From: CAWIVH01 sp963839475
GTDB taxonomy: Bacteria > Acidobacteriota > UBA6911
Assembly (NCBI GenBank): GCA_963839475.1
Contig: CAWIVH010000006.1
Coordinates: 62,001-126,000 of the forward strand
Reading direction: 5' to 3'
DNA: 64,000 nucleotides
This document shows, one piece after another, positions 17,225 through 24,738 of the stretch; the first letter of the stretch is position 1, and each line of letters starts with the position of its first letter. The notes under the pieces were generated by a model that saw only the letters and a program-made list of their open reading frames with translations, ran no database searches and was not told the DNA's origin. A program made the position numbers and the translations under genes.

Positions 17225-19450
17225 TTATGCCTCCCGTACCCTGGCTCGAGTCACTCTCCAGCACGAATCGCCGTCCAGTTGGCATAGGGAGAGAATGTTG
17301 TCGTGCGTGCTTGCCGGCCGGCCAAGACCGGCGGGGTCCGGTCCAACTGGAGCCAGAAGCACCCCTGGCATGATTGAAGCCACGAACCGGACCTTCGTAT
17401 TCCACGACCCTGCAGCAGTCTCGAGGACCATGGGTCCACCGTCCTTGAGGCCGTTCTGGCGTCCCGTATCGGGGTGAATCCTGATCTCATTCCCCGAGGT
17501 ACGCAGATTGGACTCGCCGAACAATTTAGTCATCACCGGGCTCACCTGCCCGGTGGCGGAAGATGCCTGCCAGCCGAATGGGATCAGTACGAGCGGGAAT
17601 GAAGCCGCCTGCGACCCATCGGCGGGAACGCGACCCCGATCGACCGCTGCCAGGCGCCGGTAGTCGTCGGAGTCTCTGCCCATCAGGCGGAAGCGAAGCC
17701 GGGAGGGCTTTTCCATGAGTGAGTCGGACCACAGTCCGCCCTCTGCCATCGTTTTCCACAGGACGTCGGCGCTCGCGAAGGACGCCAGAGCCGAATTGCT
17801 GCGACTTGAATATCCGAATACCTGTCCCCTCCCGCACTGGTGTATGGATGCCACCCGTCTTTTCAGCAGGTCTTCCACGCTCAAAGTATCGATCTCCCCT
17901 TGAGCCGGGATTCCGGAGGCGGCGGCGAGCTGCCGGATAAATGCGATGGCATCCGGAATCCCGGCGGGTGCGGGGAGAAGCGGAGCTGAGATCCCATAGC
18001 TCCCGACTGCCGCGCTGGCAGCCGGCAGGATCTCTTCGTACGATTCCATGAATGCAGGTGCCGGAATGATCCAGTCGGCGTGCATGGCCAATCCGGCCGC
18101 GTAGGGCGAAAGCGCCACAACCACGGAGCCTTGGGCGATCATCTTTTTTTCAATTAATTTCCAGGGAAATCCGGCGCCGTTCTCGGCTGAATCGAGAATC
18201 AGTACCGCGATCGAACCATCCGGGACGCTGGCCAGCGAAGTCGGGCCGAGTGGAACACGCCCATCCGCAAGATCAGGTTCCGGCACCGGTTGGCGGATTT
18301 GCAGAGGCCCTGCCTTGCTGAATCCGCCCAGGAGAAGATTCAATCCGCAGATCGCTATCGATTCTTCCCTGCCCAGGGGCCCGCCGGCCGGATCTGAACC
18401 TGCCAGCACGACGGAGGGGGCTTCGGTAACAAGAGAACGCGCCATATGACGGATCTCGGCTTCCGGTATCCCGGTTACCATCGCGGCCGTGGCCGGCTCG
18501 TAGCGGCCCAGAAGCTCCCGATAGGAAACCTCGGGCGCTTTTTCAAAATCTTCGGCAGCTTTGCGGATGTAGGCTTCGTCGATGAGTTTTTCGTTTACCA
18601 GAACGTGAGCCAGAGCAAGGGCGAGGGCGGCTTCGGTGCCGGGTTTTATCGGATACCATGAATCCGCCAGGGCGGCCGTGGCCGAATATTTTGTCTCAAC
18701 CTGGATCAAACGGAATGCGCCGCCATCGCCGGCCGTGCCGCGCCTCGCCAGGAGCAATGCCGGCAGGCCCGGCGACTCCCACCCATCCAGTACCGGGGCC
18801 CCGAAACTCAAAATCGTTCGTGCCTTTTCCAGCTCCACACCCGGTTCGCCGGGGAGGTCGCGAACCATATCACCGAGCATCCCGAAGGCGGTCGACTCAG
18901 CCGGGGGCACGATGTAATACGATTTTTTCATTCCAGCCAGGAGGTTGCGATAGGCCAGGGAGACCACTCGTCCGGGTCTCCGGTCGAATACCGCGACCGC
19001 TCCGCCGGCTCCCTCCTGAAGTGAAGCAACGGCTCGCCCGATCGCGTGCAGGGCCTCGTTCATGGGGACCGCAGAAAACTCCGGCTGCCCGGCACCCCCG
19101 TTCCGGCGAAGCGGCGAGGTGACTCGGGCCGGGTGATAAGGGAGGTGGTGGCCAACGAGGCCGACCGGACAGAGAGATCCATGGCTCAGCGGATGCCCGG
19201 CGATGCCGGTGAGGCTGACAGGCTGATCGCCCACACAGCGGGCGCGCATTCCGCAACCGGCCGGACAGAGGCTGCAGGTGGTGAACCGCTGCCGGATGGG
19301 GCCATGAGCCGGCTTCGGCATCCAACTCCAGTTCTGGGTCCAGATGGCTATGTCGTCGATAACTTTCCATGGGATGGGGGTTAAGACCAGCCCGGCGGCC
19401 GACCCTCCCGCGAATTTCAACAAGCTTCGACGTGTGAATGTCTTTTGCAT
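17225..19450 (-). CDS. Tat-exported MopB-family (molybdopterin oxidoreductase-like) subunit
   Basis: I start it at the ATG at 19450 (AAAGGAACC upstream) rather than an in-frame TTG at 19477; 741 residues. A twin-arginine signal (TRRSLLKFAGGSAAG) opens the protein. A [4Fe-4S] motif follows: C59, C62, C66 and C94 (CSLCPAGC ... SLCPVGL), then a MopB domain and the C-terminal dinucleotide-binding-like domain (GNEIRIHPDTGRQNGLKDG). I could not identify a Cys, Ser or Sec that would ligate molybdenum, so this may be a QrcB/ActB-like subunit without Mo cofactor rather than a tetrathionate/polysulfide reductase. It follows the pentaheme cytochrome and precedes the ferredoxin, the Qrc gene order. Confidence 0.88.
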   Translation of the reverse strand: MQKTFTRRSLLKFAGGSAAGLVLTPIPWKVIDDIAIWTQNWSWMPKPAHGPIRQRFTTCSLCPAGCGMRARCVGDQPVSLTGIAGHPLSHGSLCPVGLVGHHLPYHPARVTSPLRRNGGAGQPEFSAVPMNEALHAIGRAVASLQEGAGGAVAVFDRRPGRVVSLAYRNLLAGMKKSYYIVPPAESTAFGMLGDMVRDLPGEPGVELEKARTILSFGAPVLDGWESPGLPALLLARRGTAGDGGAFRLIQVETKYSATAALADSWYPIKPGTEAALALALAHVLVNEKLIDEAYIRKAAEDFEKAPEVSYRELLGRYEPATAAMVTGIPEAEIRHMARSLVTEAPSVVLAGSDPAGGPLGREESIAICGLNLLLGGFSKAGPLQIRQPVPEPDLADGRVPLGPTSLASVPDGSIAVLILDSAENGAGFPWKLIEKKMIAQGSVVVALSPYAAGLAMHADWIIPAPAFMESYEEILPAASAAVGSYGISAPLLPAPAGIPDAIAFIRQLAAASGIPAQGEIDTLSVEDLLKRRVASIHQCGRGQVFGYSSRSNSALASFASADVLWKTMAEGGLWSDSLMEKPSRLRFRLMGRDSDDYRRLAAVDRGRVPADGSQAASFPLVLIPFGWQASSATGQVSPVMTKLFGESNLRTSGNEIRIHPDTGRQNGLKDGGPMVLETAAGSWNTKVRFVASIMPGVLLAPVGPDPAGLGRPASTHDNILSLCQLDGDSCWRVTRARVREA

Positions 19451-19464
19451 GGTTCCTTTTTCCT

Positions 19465-20052
19465 TCACTTGTGGCAATCGAGGCAGCCCGCCGACACCTG
19501 CTGCCGTTCGTGGCAGCGGGCGCAGTCATCCATTTTCATCCCTTCCCAGGGCTGGTTGCGGACGCGCGATATCGAGCGGCCCCAAATGTCGCGGCTGTAG
19601 CCGCTGATCCGGTTCTCCTCGTAGGGGCGAAGCGAATCGGTAGTCCCGTGCGCACCATGGCAGCGCTCGCATTGGAGCTTCCCCAACTTTACGTGCGGCG
19701 CGTGCGAAAAATGGACGTTTTCAGGCTGCCGGGCATAAACCAGCCAGGGAATTTCCTTTTTCGGGGTTACGTACTTCTCCACGACCACCTTTTCATCCGG
19801 CGTACTACCCTGCACCGAACTGTGACAGCCTGAGCATTGCTCGACCACCGGGATGCCGGCAAAGCGGCCGTCTTCGCCGAAGGTGTGGCAACCGTCGCAA
19901 GTCAGGCCGACTTTTTCGCCGGTGTGAATGCGGTGGCTGAACTGAACCGGCTGGTCGATTTTCCGATAGAGCACGCGCGGAAAGGCCATCCAGCCCACCC
20001 CCATCATCAGCACCATCCCGGCAAAAAAGGGAAATATTCCTCGGATCTTCAC
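19465..20052 (-). CDS. Pentaheme cytochrome c (c3/c7-type, QrcA/ActA-like)
   Basis: A 195-residue periplasmic cytochrome with an uncleaved or signal-anchor N-terminal helix (about 5-25) and five CXXCH motifs: CDGCH, CSGCH, CERCH, CARCH and CLDCH. Extra histidines (FSHRIHTG, FSHAPH) are typical distal ligands of class III cytochromes. QrcA usually has six hemes and ActA five. The GTG start, with GAGGAGG upstream, overlaps the preceding stop by four bases. It probably carries electrons between the MopB/NrfD core and a soluble periplasmic partner. Confidence 0.92.
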   Translation of the reverse strand: MKIRGIFPFFAGMVLMMGVGWMAFPRVLYRKIDQPVQFSHRIHTGEKVGLTCDGCHTFGEDGRFAGIPVVEQCSGCHSSVQGSTPDEKVVVEKYVTPKKEIPWLVYARQPENVHFSHAPHVKLGKLQCERCHGAHGTTDSLRPYEENRISGYSRDIWGRSISRVRNQPWEGMKMDDCARCHERQQVSAGCLDCHK

Positions 20053-21020
20053 AGCTGCCTCCTCAGACTGGACACCGGCGAGAAAAACTCACCGAACAAC
20101 TGCAGGATCTGATCCCGGTTGAGATGAAGGAGTAGATCACTGCTGAAAATGCCGCCGTCGGTCATGCACGGGATATCGTTCTCACACGCCGGCATCAGCT
20201 GATCGCGAACAAATTCCGAGAGGCGATGCACCTCGGATTCCATCCATCGGCAGGCCTCGGCACCCCGGTAAAGACCCTGAAATAGCGAGCCGGCCGGCTC
20301 CAGCGGCGAGACCGGAGGCTGATGCCCTTCAAACAACCATCCCATCGTGTAGGGATGGCTGGTCAGTTTTTCAGGATGCGCCCGAAGGTAGTTGTTCGTG
20401 GCGGTGATGCACAGGCGGTTGGGGAAAGCCAGGTGCAGGTCGGTGGCTTCGGCGGTAAGGACTGCCGAAGGCGGGATGCTCGCCCGCGCAGGTAGAAAGC
20501 TGAGTTTTTGAACTTTCCCCAGCACGCGGGCGAGAAAGGCGTCGATCCCGACGTGGCAGCAGCCATCATCATCCACTTCGAGCCACATATGGTTGGCCGA
20601 GTACGAGAGCCAGCCCGGAATGCAGATATCTTCTACCCAATGAGATGTAGGATCCCCATCGGGAGGATGCGAAGCCGTGGCGGGATTCGATGTCGCCGCG
20701 GCACCCGGTGAGGCCATGCTGAGATAGAGTTCGCAGTACCGGTGGCTTTCGCTGCCGCAGCGCGAAAGCACCGACTCGCTGTAGGGGATGAATTTTGTCA
20801 ACGGCGCCGCAGAGCAGAACTGCACTAGCATCTCCTGCAAAAAGCCGCACTGGCTGCCTCCCGCCGATCCCTCGTGATGATCCCGCGCCACGGGACACTG
20901 CTTGTATTCGGGGGAAGAGCACCGTTCACCGGCGGGGATCAGGGTTCGCACGATCAGTTTGCGGAACTCTGATGCCCTGCAAGTCTTGACTTCGGTTTCC
21001 TGAAGGAATGGACATCTCAT
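20049..21020 (-). CDS. Cys-rich GcvH-like protein with duplicated four-Cys motif
   Basis: The ATG at 21020 has GGGGGGTG just upstream and is preferred to a TTG at 21077; 323 residues, no TM helix or signal. The N-terminal ~100 residues contain the same motif twice: CPFLQETEVKTC..RCSSPEYKQC and CGFLQEMLVQFC..RCGSESHRYC, two sets of four cysteines suited to iron-sulfur or zinc sites. Next comes a GcvH-like fold (HMWLEVDDDGCCHVGIDAFL, VLTAEATDLHLAFPNR) with no lysine at the lipoyl position, then an alpha-helical tail. It is the second gene of the redox operon. A role as cytoplasmic redox partner or assembly factor is inference. Confidence 0.8.
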   Translation of the reverse strand: MRCPFLQETEVKTCRASEFRKLIVRTLIPAGERCSSPEYKQCPVARDHHEGSAGGSQCGFLQEMLVQFCSAAPLTKFIPYSESVLSRCGSESHRYCELYLSMASPGAAATSNPATASHPPDGDPTSHWVEDICIPGWLSYSANHMWLEVDDDGCCHVGIDAFLARVLGKVQKLSFLPARASIPPSAVLTAEATDLHLAFPNRLCITATNNYLRAHPEKLTSHPYTMGWLFEGHQPPVSPLEPAGSLFQGLYRGAEACRWMESEVHRLSEFVRDQLMPACENDIPCMTDGGIFSSDLLLHLNRDQILQLFGEFFSPVSSLRRQL

Positions 21021-21098
21021 CGTGCACCCCCCGTAGGCTCCGGGTTTCTTGCACAGGCCGATCGAAGGCTCGGCCAAGGCCTGACTATGAAGCCGGCT

Positions 21099-21350
21099 CT
21101 ATTTGTGCTTGCCGTCTTCAAGCTTTTCGCCTCCATCCGCCATGGTCAAACCAAGTTCTGCATGATGAAAAGCATGATCGTCGGCGGTGATCGTCCTTGC
21201 GGATGCTGCCCGCACCCGGTCCAAGACTTCCTTGAGGAATACGCGGCCCGCTATCGCGAGGCAGATCACGGTAACCAGCCCGAGGCCGATGTTGGTAAGA
21301 TTGAGCCAAAGGGTCTGTGGATCATTCAGGTTGAACACAAGCGCCTCCAT
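21099..21350 (-). CDS. Small single-helix membrane protein, first gene of the redox operon
   Basis: From the ATG at 21350 this is an 83-residue protein with one TM helix (LTNIGLGLVTVICLAIAGRV) and a charged C-terminal tail. An upstream GTG at 21407 would extend it, but that codon lies inside the sigma-54 promoter at 21403-21418, so it cannot be the start if the promoter is used. Small membrane subunits are common in NrfD complexes. No recognised family. It is followed by the Cys-rich GcvH-like gene about 80 bp downstream. Confidence 0.7.
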   Translation of the reverse strand: MEALVFNLNDPQTLWLNLTNIGLGLVTVICLAIAGRVFLKEVLDRVRAASARTITADDHAFHHAELGLTMADGGEKLEDGKHK

Positions 21351-21402
21351 TGCTGATGATCGAAAATCGATAAAAATCAACACACAACCAACCTTGGAGT
21401 TC

Positions 21403-21418
21403 TGCACGATTCGTGCCA
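21403..21418 (-). promoter_or_regulatory. Sigma-54 (-24/-12) promoter of the redox-complex operon
   Basis: The minus strand reads TGGCACGAATCGTGCA, 15 of 16 positions compatible with the consensus TGGCACGNNNNTTGCA, with the essential GG and GC dinucleotides at the correct 11-bp interval. Transcription should start about 12 bp downstream, near 21392, giving a ~40-nt leader before the ATG at 21350. It fits the sigma-54 regulator encoded at 12921-14285. Confidence 0.85.
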
Positions 21419-21514
21419 GGGGAGAATGACTCGCGGGATCCGGTTTGGGGTGAAAGAGATAGAAGAATTATTGATGAATGAAGCGAAGGCTATTAGGAAG
21501 GATTATGTAGGATT

Positions 21515-21543
21515 ATCCCACACGGAAGTCCCGGAATCCCACA
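21515..21543. promoter_or_regulatory. Paired 8-bp direct repeats, candidate upstream activator sites
   Basis: ATCCCACA occurs at 21515-21522 and 21536-21543, exactly 21 bp apart (two helical turns, same DNA face), about 100-125 bp upstream of the sigma-54 -24 element. That is the usual distance for NtrC-type activator binding. Activator identity is inferred. Confidence 0.5.
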
Positions 21544-21582
21544 TGCGGTAAATTTCCACTAAACCGCGAGTACCACCAGGAC

Positions 21583-21788
21583 CTCTCCGGAAACTTGGTT
21601 CGCTCGAGAGATTGAACCGCGAAGGCCGCGAAGACCATAAGGATTTATAAACAAAACCTTTGCGGTCTTGGCGGGCTTAGCGGTTCGATTGGTTTTGAGG
21701 TCTTTGCCGCAATTGGATGATTCCCGCCGTACGCAAGTCCAAGTTTCTATTCTCAATAAACCGCGTAGCCGCGGCAGGACCTCTCCGG
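21583..21788 (-). repeat. ~200-bp dispersed repeat, copy 1
   Basis: On the minus strand this runs, with high identity and few gaps, parallel to 32731-32944: a CCGGAGA edge, GGTTTATTGAGAATAGAAAC, GGGAATCATCCAATTGCGGC, then the AACCGC...GCGGTT hairpin and a closing AAGTTTCCGGAGAG. A more diverged copy is at 49934-50093. Short open frames inside it are not genes. It fills most of the gap between the sigma-54 control region and the DUF1573 gene. Confidence 0.85.
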
Positions 21789-21817
21789 ATCCTGGCGGTA
21801 CTTGCGGATTATCAGAC

Positions 21818-22522
21818 TTATTTGGGATTGTCCGGTGGGGGGACGACCATACCGCGCACCGGGATGTTCACCTGCGGTGTCGTGCTGCTGGTGGTTTTAA
21901 CGAACACTGTCCCGAAATGGTAGCCGTCTTTTGCGTCCGCTTTCTGGACCACAGTCAATTTGTACTTCTTACCGTTGGAATTTGCCAGGGGTTCGAGCTT
22001 CACGGAAATCGCAACATCGCTCGACTCGGCGGAGAGCAGCTTCACCTGCTTACCGGGCGGAAGCGTGATCTCCAACTCCCTCGTGGCCTCTTTTCCCCGG
22101 GGAACGCTGCCGAAGTAAATCGATTTCTCGGAAAGCAGGAATTCAGGTTCCACCGTAGCAGTTACCATCAACTGGATCTGTGGCTGGCGTGCATCATTGG
22201 AGGAAACGGCCACCGTTTTGTGCAGTTCGGTCTGGCCTTCGGTCTTGATGGAAATTTCGATTTCGCCGGACTGACCGGGAGCGATTTGCTTTGCTGACAG
22301 CAAAGCTGCGGCGCACCCTCAGGAAGGTTCCACCTTGAAGATTTCGAGAGTCGATGAACCTTTGTTGGTAAATTTGAATACGTGCTTCAGGATCGTCCCT
22401 TCGGCGACCTTTCCAAATTCCTTGGTGGCAGACTCAAACACAAGCGCCGGCCCGCCGGTCTGCGCCAGCAGGGGAGAAACGGCCAGCAACAAAATCACGA
22501 TTGCGATCAGGGCGATTTTCAT
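21818..22522 (-). CDS. DUF1573 selenoprotein (in-frame TGA read as selenocysteine)
   Basis: Translation from the ATG at 22522 (GGAG six bases upstream) gives a signal peptide (MKIALIAIVILLLAVSPLLA) and a DUF1573 domain (KEFGKVAEGTILKHVFKFTN, then TLEIFKVEPS), meets TGA at 22321-22319 (codon 68), and continues in the same frame as GCAAALLSAKQIAPGQSGEI to a normal stop at 21818, 234 codons in all. DUF1573 proteins normally read S-C-G-C here, so the TGA replaces the first cysteine of a CxC pair, giving Sec-Gly-Cys. A strong hairpin follows at SECIS distance. A second beta domain without cysteine fills the C-terminus. Exported; role unknown, a thiol/selenol redox function is inferred. The alternative is a nonsense mutation. 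Confidence 0.8.
22288..22321 (-). promoter_or_regulatory. Candidate bacterial SECIS of the DUF1573 gene
   Basis: After the TGA (22321-22319) and 12 spacer bases comes a perfect 8-bp stem GCTTTGCT / AGCAAAGC with the 3-nt loop GTC (22306-22288). The loop begins 21 nt after the TGA and starts with G, within the accepted bacterial SECIS geometry (loop 16-37 nt downstream, G early in a short loop). Confidence 0.75.
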
Positions 22523-22593
22523 CGGCTGCTCCGGATACGGTTTAGAACTGCTTGGATCGGGGTGATTATATATAGGACGGCCGCGGTATTCAA

Positions 22594-24636
22594 TCAGACG
22601 GGAGAAGGATTGAGATGGGAGCGCAGGGCGATGATTCGTTCGCGGGACCCGAACACGGTCATCCTGTCCCCCATGTGAAAAACGGTTCCGGCTTCCGGGA
22701 GCATACGCAATTCCTTGCCGAGGGGCCCGGGGCGGCGGATCAGGAGCACCGAAATGCCGAAGCGCTCGCGAAAATGAGACTCCCCCACCGAAAGCCCGAC
22801 CAGCTCGGGCAAGACGGGCATTTCTTCCACGAGGTGATCCGCCGGAAGCTCCACATAAGTCGGTGCCAGGTCACGCGCCCCTTCGGTCTGGAAGCGAGCG
22901 ACTAGGGAGCGGCGATGGAGCACTTCAAGCGAATAAATACCGAGAATGTCCCGCTGCGCGACCGTCCCGATCAGCTTGCGTGACTTTTCGTTGTCGAGCA
23001 CGGGCAGCCGCTCCGCCTCTTCGGCCCAGAATCTTTCCAGGACTTCGTCCAGGCGATCCTCGGGGACTGTGAGCTCGAACTGTGTGTTGGCCAGGTCAGC
23101 AGCGGTGAGGCGCGAGGGATCGCCCTGCTCCCGAAGGGCGCGGTTCACGTCGTGCAAACCCAGAACGCCGGCGAAGCGCCCTTCAGCGTCCAGCACATAG
23201 AGGTGATTGCGCCTCGCCGCGATAAATCGATCGAGGATCTGGGGGACGACGAGGTTCGAGGGAATCGTCACCTGGTCGGTTCGCATGACGTCGCGGACGG
23301 AGAGCGCGCGGATAGCGGCTTCTTCACGCGACATGGCGCCACGCTTGCGGCGCAGGGCTTCGGTATAAACCGATTCGCGGCTGAACTCGCGTGCCACCAG
23401 GCTGGCGGCGGCAGTGGCTACGAGGACGGGGAGCACGATGTTGTATTCCATCGTCATCTCGAAAATCATCACCGCAGCGGTGAGCGGGGCGTGCGTCGTT
23501 CCCGCCATGAGGGCCCCCATCCCGACCACAGCATAGGCTTTCGGGACAAGAGCCATGCCGGGCAGGACCTGATGCACAAGGGTCGCGAAGGCGTCGCCCA
23601 GCACAGCCCCGATAAAAAGGGTGGGGGTGAAAACCCCTCCGACCGCACCGGAACCCACAGTCGCGGATGTCAGCAGGAGACGCAGCACCAGAAGAGACAG
23701 GGCAAAGCCGGCCGGCCAATTCTGGGTGAACAGGTGAGTGATGGCTTCACGCCCGTTCCCCACCACATCGGGGAACCAGAGAATCACGATCCCCAGGGCC
23801 AATCCCACCGATGCCATGGCGATGGGGCGAGGGAGCCGGCTCCGGCGGAACATGGAGGCAGCAGATTTGAGAGCTGTAAGAAACATCGCGGCGACAAACC
23901 CGCCGAGGATTCCCAGGATGGTGTAGGGAATGAATTCCCACACCGTGCCCATCGACAATACCGGCAGTTCAAACAAGGGCTGGCTTCCGAAGACCGCTCG
24001 GGAAATCAAAGTCGCCACCACCGAGGCGAATACCAGGGGCGCGAACACTTCCATGGCGAAATTGCCGACAATGATCTCCATGGTGAAAAGAGCGGCCCCG
24101 ATCGGTGTGTTGTAGGCACAGGCGATGCCGGAAGCCACTCCACAGCCCACCAGGATGCGCAGGTGCCGGGTGGGCACCCGGAATTGCCTTCCGACAAGAG
24201 AAGAGACGGTTGCGGACAGGAGCACCATGGGTCCTTCCCGCCCGATGGCGCCGGCCGACATGATCGTCAGGAGGGACGAAAACGAGCGCACCAGAGCCGG
24301 CCGCGTATGAAGAATCCCGTCGCGCAGGACCACAGCTTCCAGGATGTCCCATCCATGCCCCGGGCCAGACCAGCGGCGTCCGACAACCAGCACGAGTCCG
24401 GCAAGCAGAGATCCAACGACGGGGATGAGGAGGCGCTGCCAGGCGGGTGCTCTGGCAACGGCTTGAACCAGGTCGCCCCCGGCTGGCCAGACCTTCATCG
24501 GAAGAGTCAAAGCAAGATAACGGAAAAGAACCGCCGCGCCACCGGAAAGGACGCCGATCGCCACCGCCCAAAGAAGGAGGCGAGCATTGCCCTGAGAGAA
24601 CACGTTACGGCGAATCCACCTCATCATGCCTCGCAT
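22594..24636 (-). CDS. CLC-family chloride channel/antiporter with CBS and TrkA-C-like domains
   Basis: A 680-residue protein. Residues ~15-425 form the CLC membrane domain with the selectivity motif GREGP (132-136; E134 is the gating-glutamate equivalent) and later GSGAVGGVFTPTLFIGA. Two CBS domains follow (about 440-560), then a ~90-residue TrkA-C-like regulatory domain (VGLSVGESHFRERFGISVLL). The family moves Cl- in exchange for H+ or as a channel; the cytosolic tail suggests nucleotide control. ATGs at 24627 and 24624 are possible alternative starts. The DUF1573 gene lies 71 bp downstream on the same strand. Confidence 0.93.
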   Translation of the reverse strand: MRGMMRWIRRNVFSQGNARLLLWAVAIGVLSGGAAVLFRYLALTLPMKVWPAGGDLVQAVARAPAWQRLLIPVVGSLLAGLVLVVGRRWSGPGHGWDILEAVVLRDGILHTRPALVRSFSSLLTIMSAGAIGREGPMVLLSATVSSLVGRQFRVPTRHLRILVGCGVASGIACAYNTPIGAALFTMEIIVGNFAMEVFAPLVFASVVATLISRAVFGSQPLFELPVLSMGTVWEFIPYTILGILGGFVAAMFLTALKSAASMFRRSRLPRPIAMASVGLALGIVILWFPDVVGNGREAITHLFTQNWPAGFALSLLVLRLLLTSATVGSGAVGGVFTPTLFIGAVLGDAFATLVHQVLPGMALVPKAYAVVGMGALMAGTTHAPLTAAVMIFEMTMEYNIVLPVLVATAAASLVAREFSRESVYTEALRRKRGAMSREEAAIRALSVRDVMRTDQVTIPSNLVVPQILDRFIAARRNHLYVLDAEGRFAGVLGLHDVNRALREQGDPSRLTAADLANTQFELTVPEDRLDEVLERFWAEEAERLPVLDNEKSRKLIGTVAQRDILGIYSLEVLHRRSLVARFQTEGARDLAPTYVELPADHLVEEMPVLPELVGLSVGESHFRERFGISVLLIRRPGPLGKELRMLPEAGTVFHMGDRMTVFGSRERIIALRSHLNPSPV

Positions 24637-24738
24637 TCAAATAACGGCCTGCCCGTGCCGGCACAACCGGGTCCGCCAGGCACAAACAACCGCTATTTCC
24701 CAACTATCCGTACTTCGGATCCCGTGGCGAATCAGCTG

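Noticed and set aside
21559..21756. Small minus-strand frame with a near-identical partner at 32771-32995 (MRIETWTC...)
   Set aside because: The similarity comes from the dispersed DNA repeat; both frames run through hairpin arms and have no ribosome site.
22303..22522. DUF1573 gene as a frameshifted or nonsense pseudogene
   Set aside because: The two parts are in the same frame, joined by a single TGA at a conserved Cys, with intact sequence after it, a SECIS-like hairpin, and a second gene in the window showing the same pattern.
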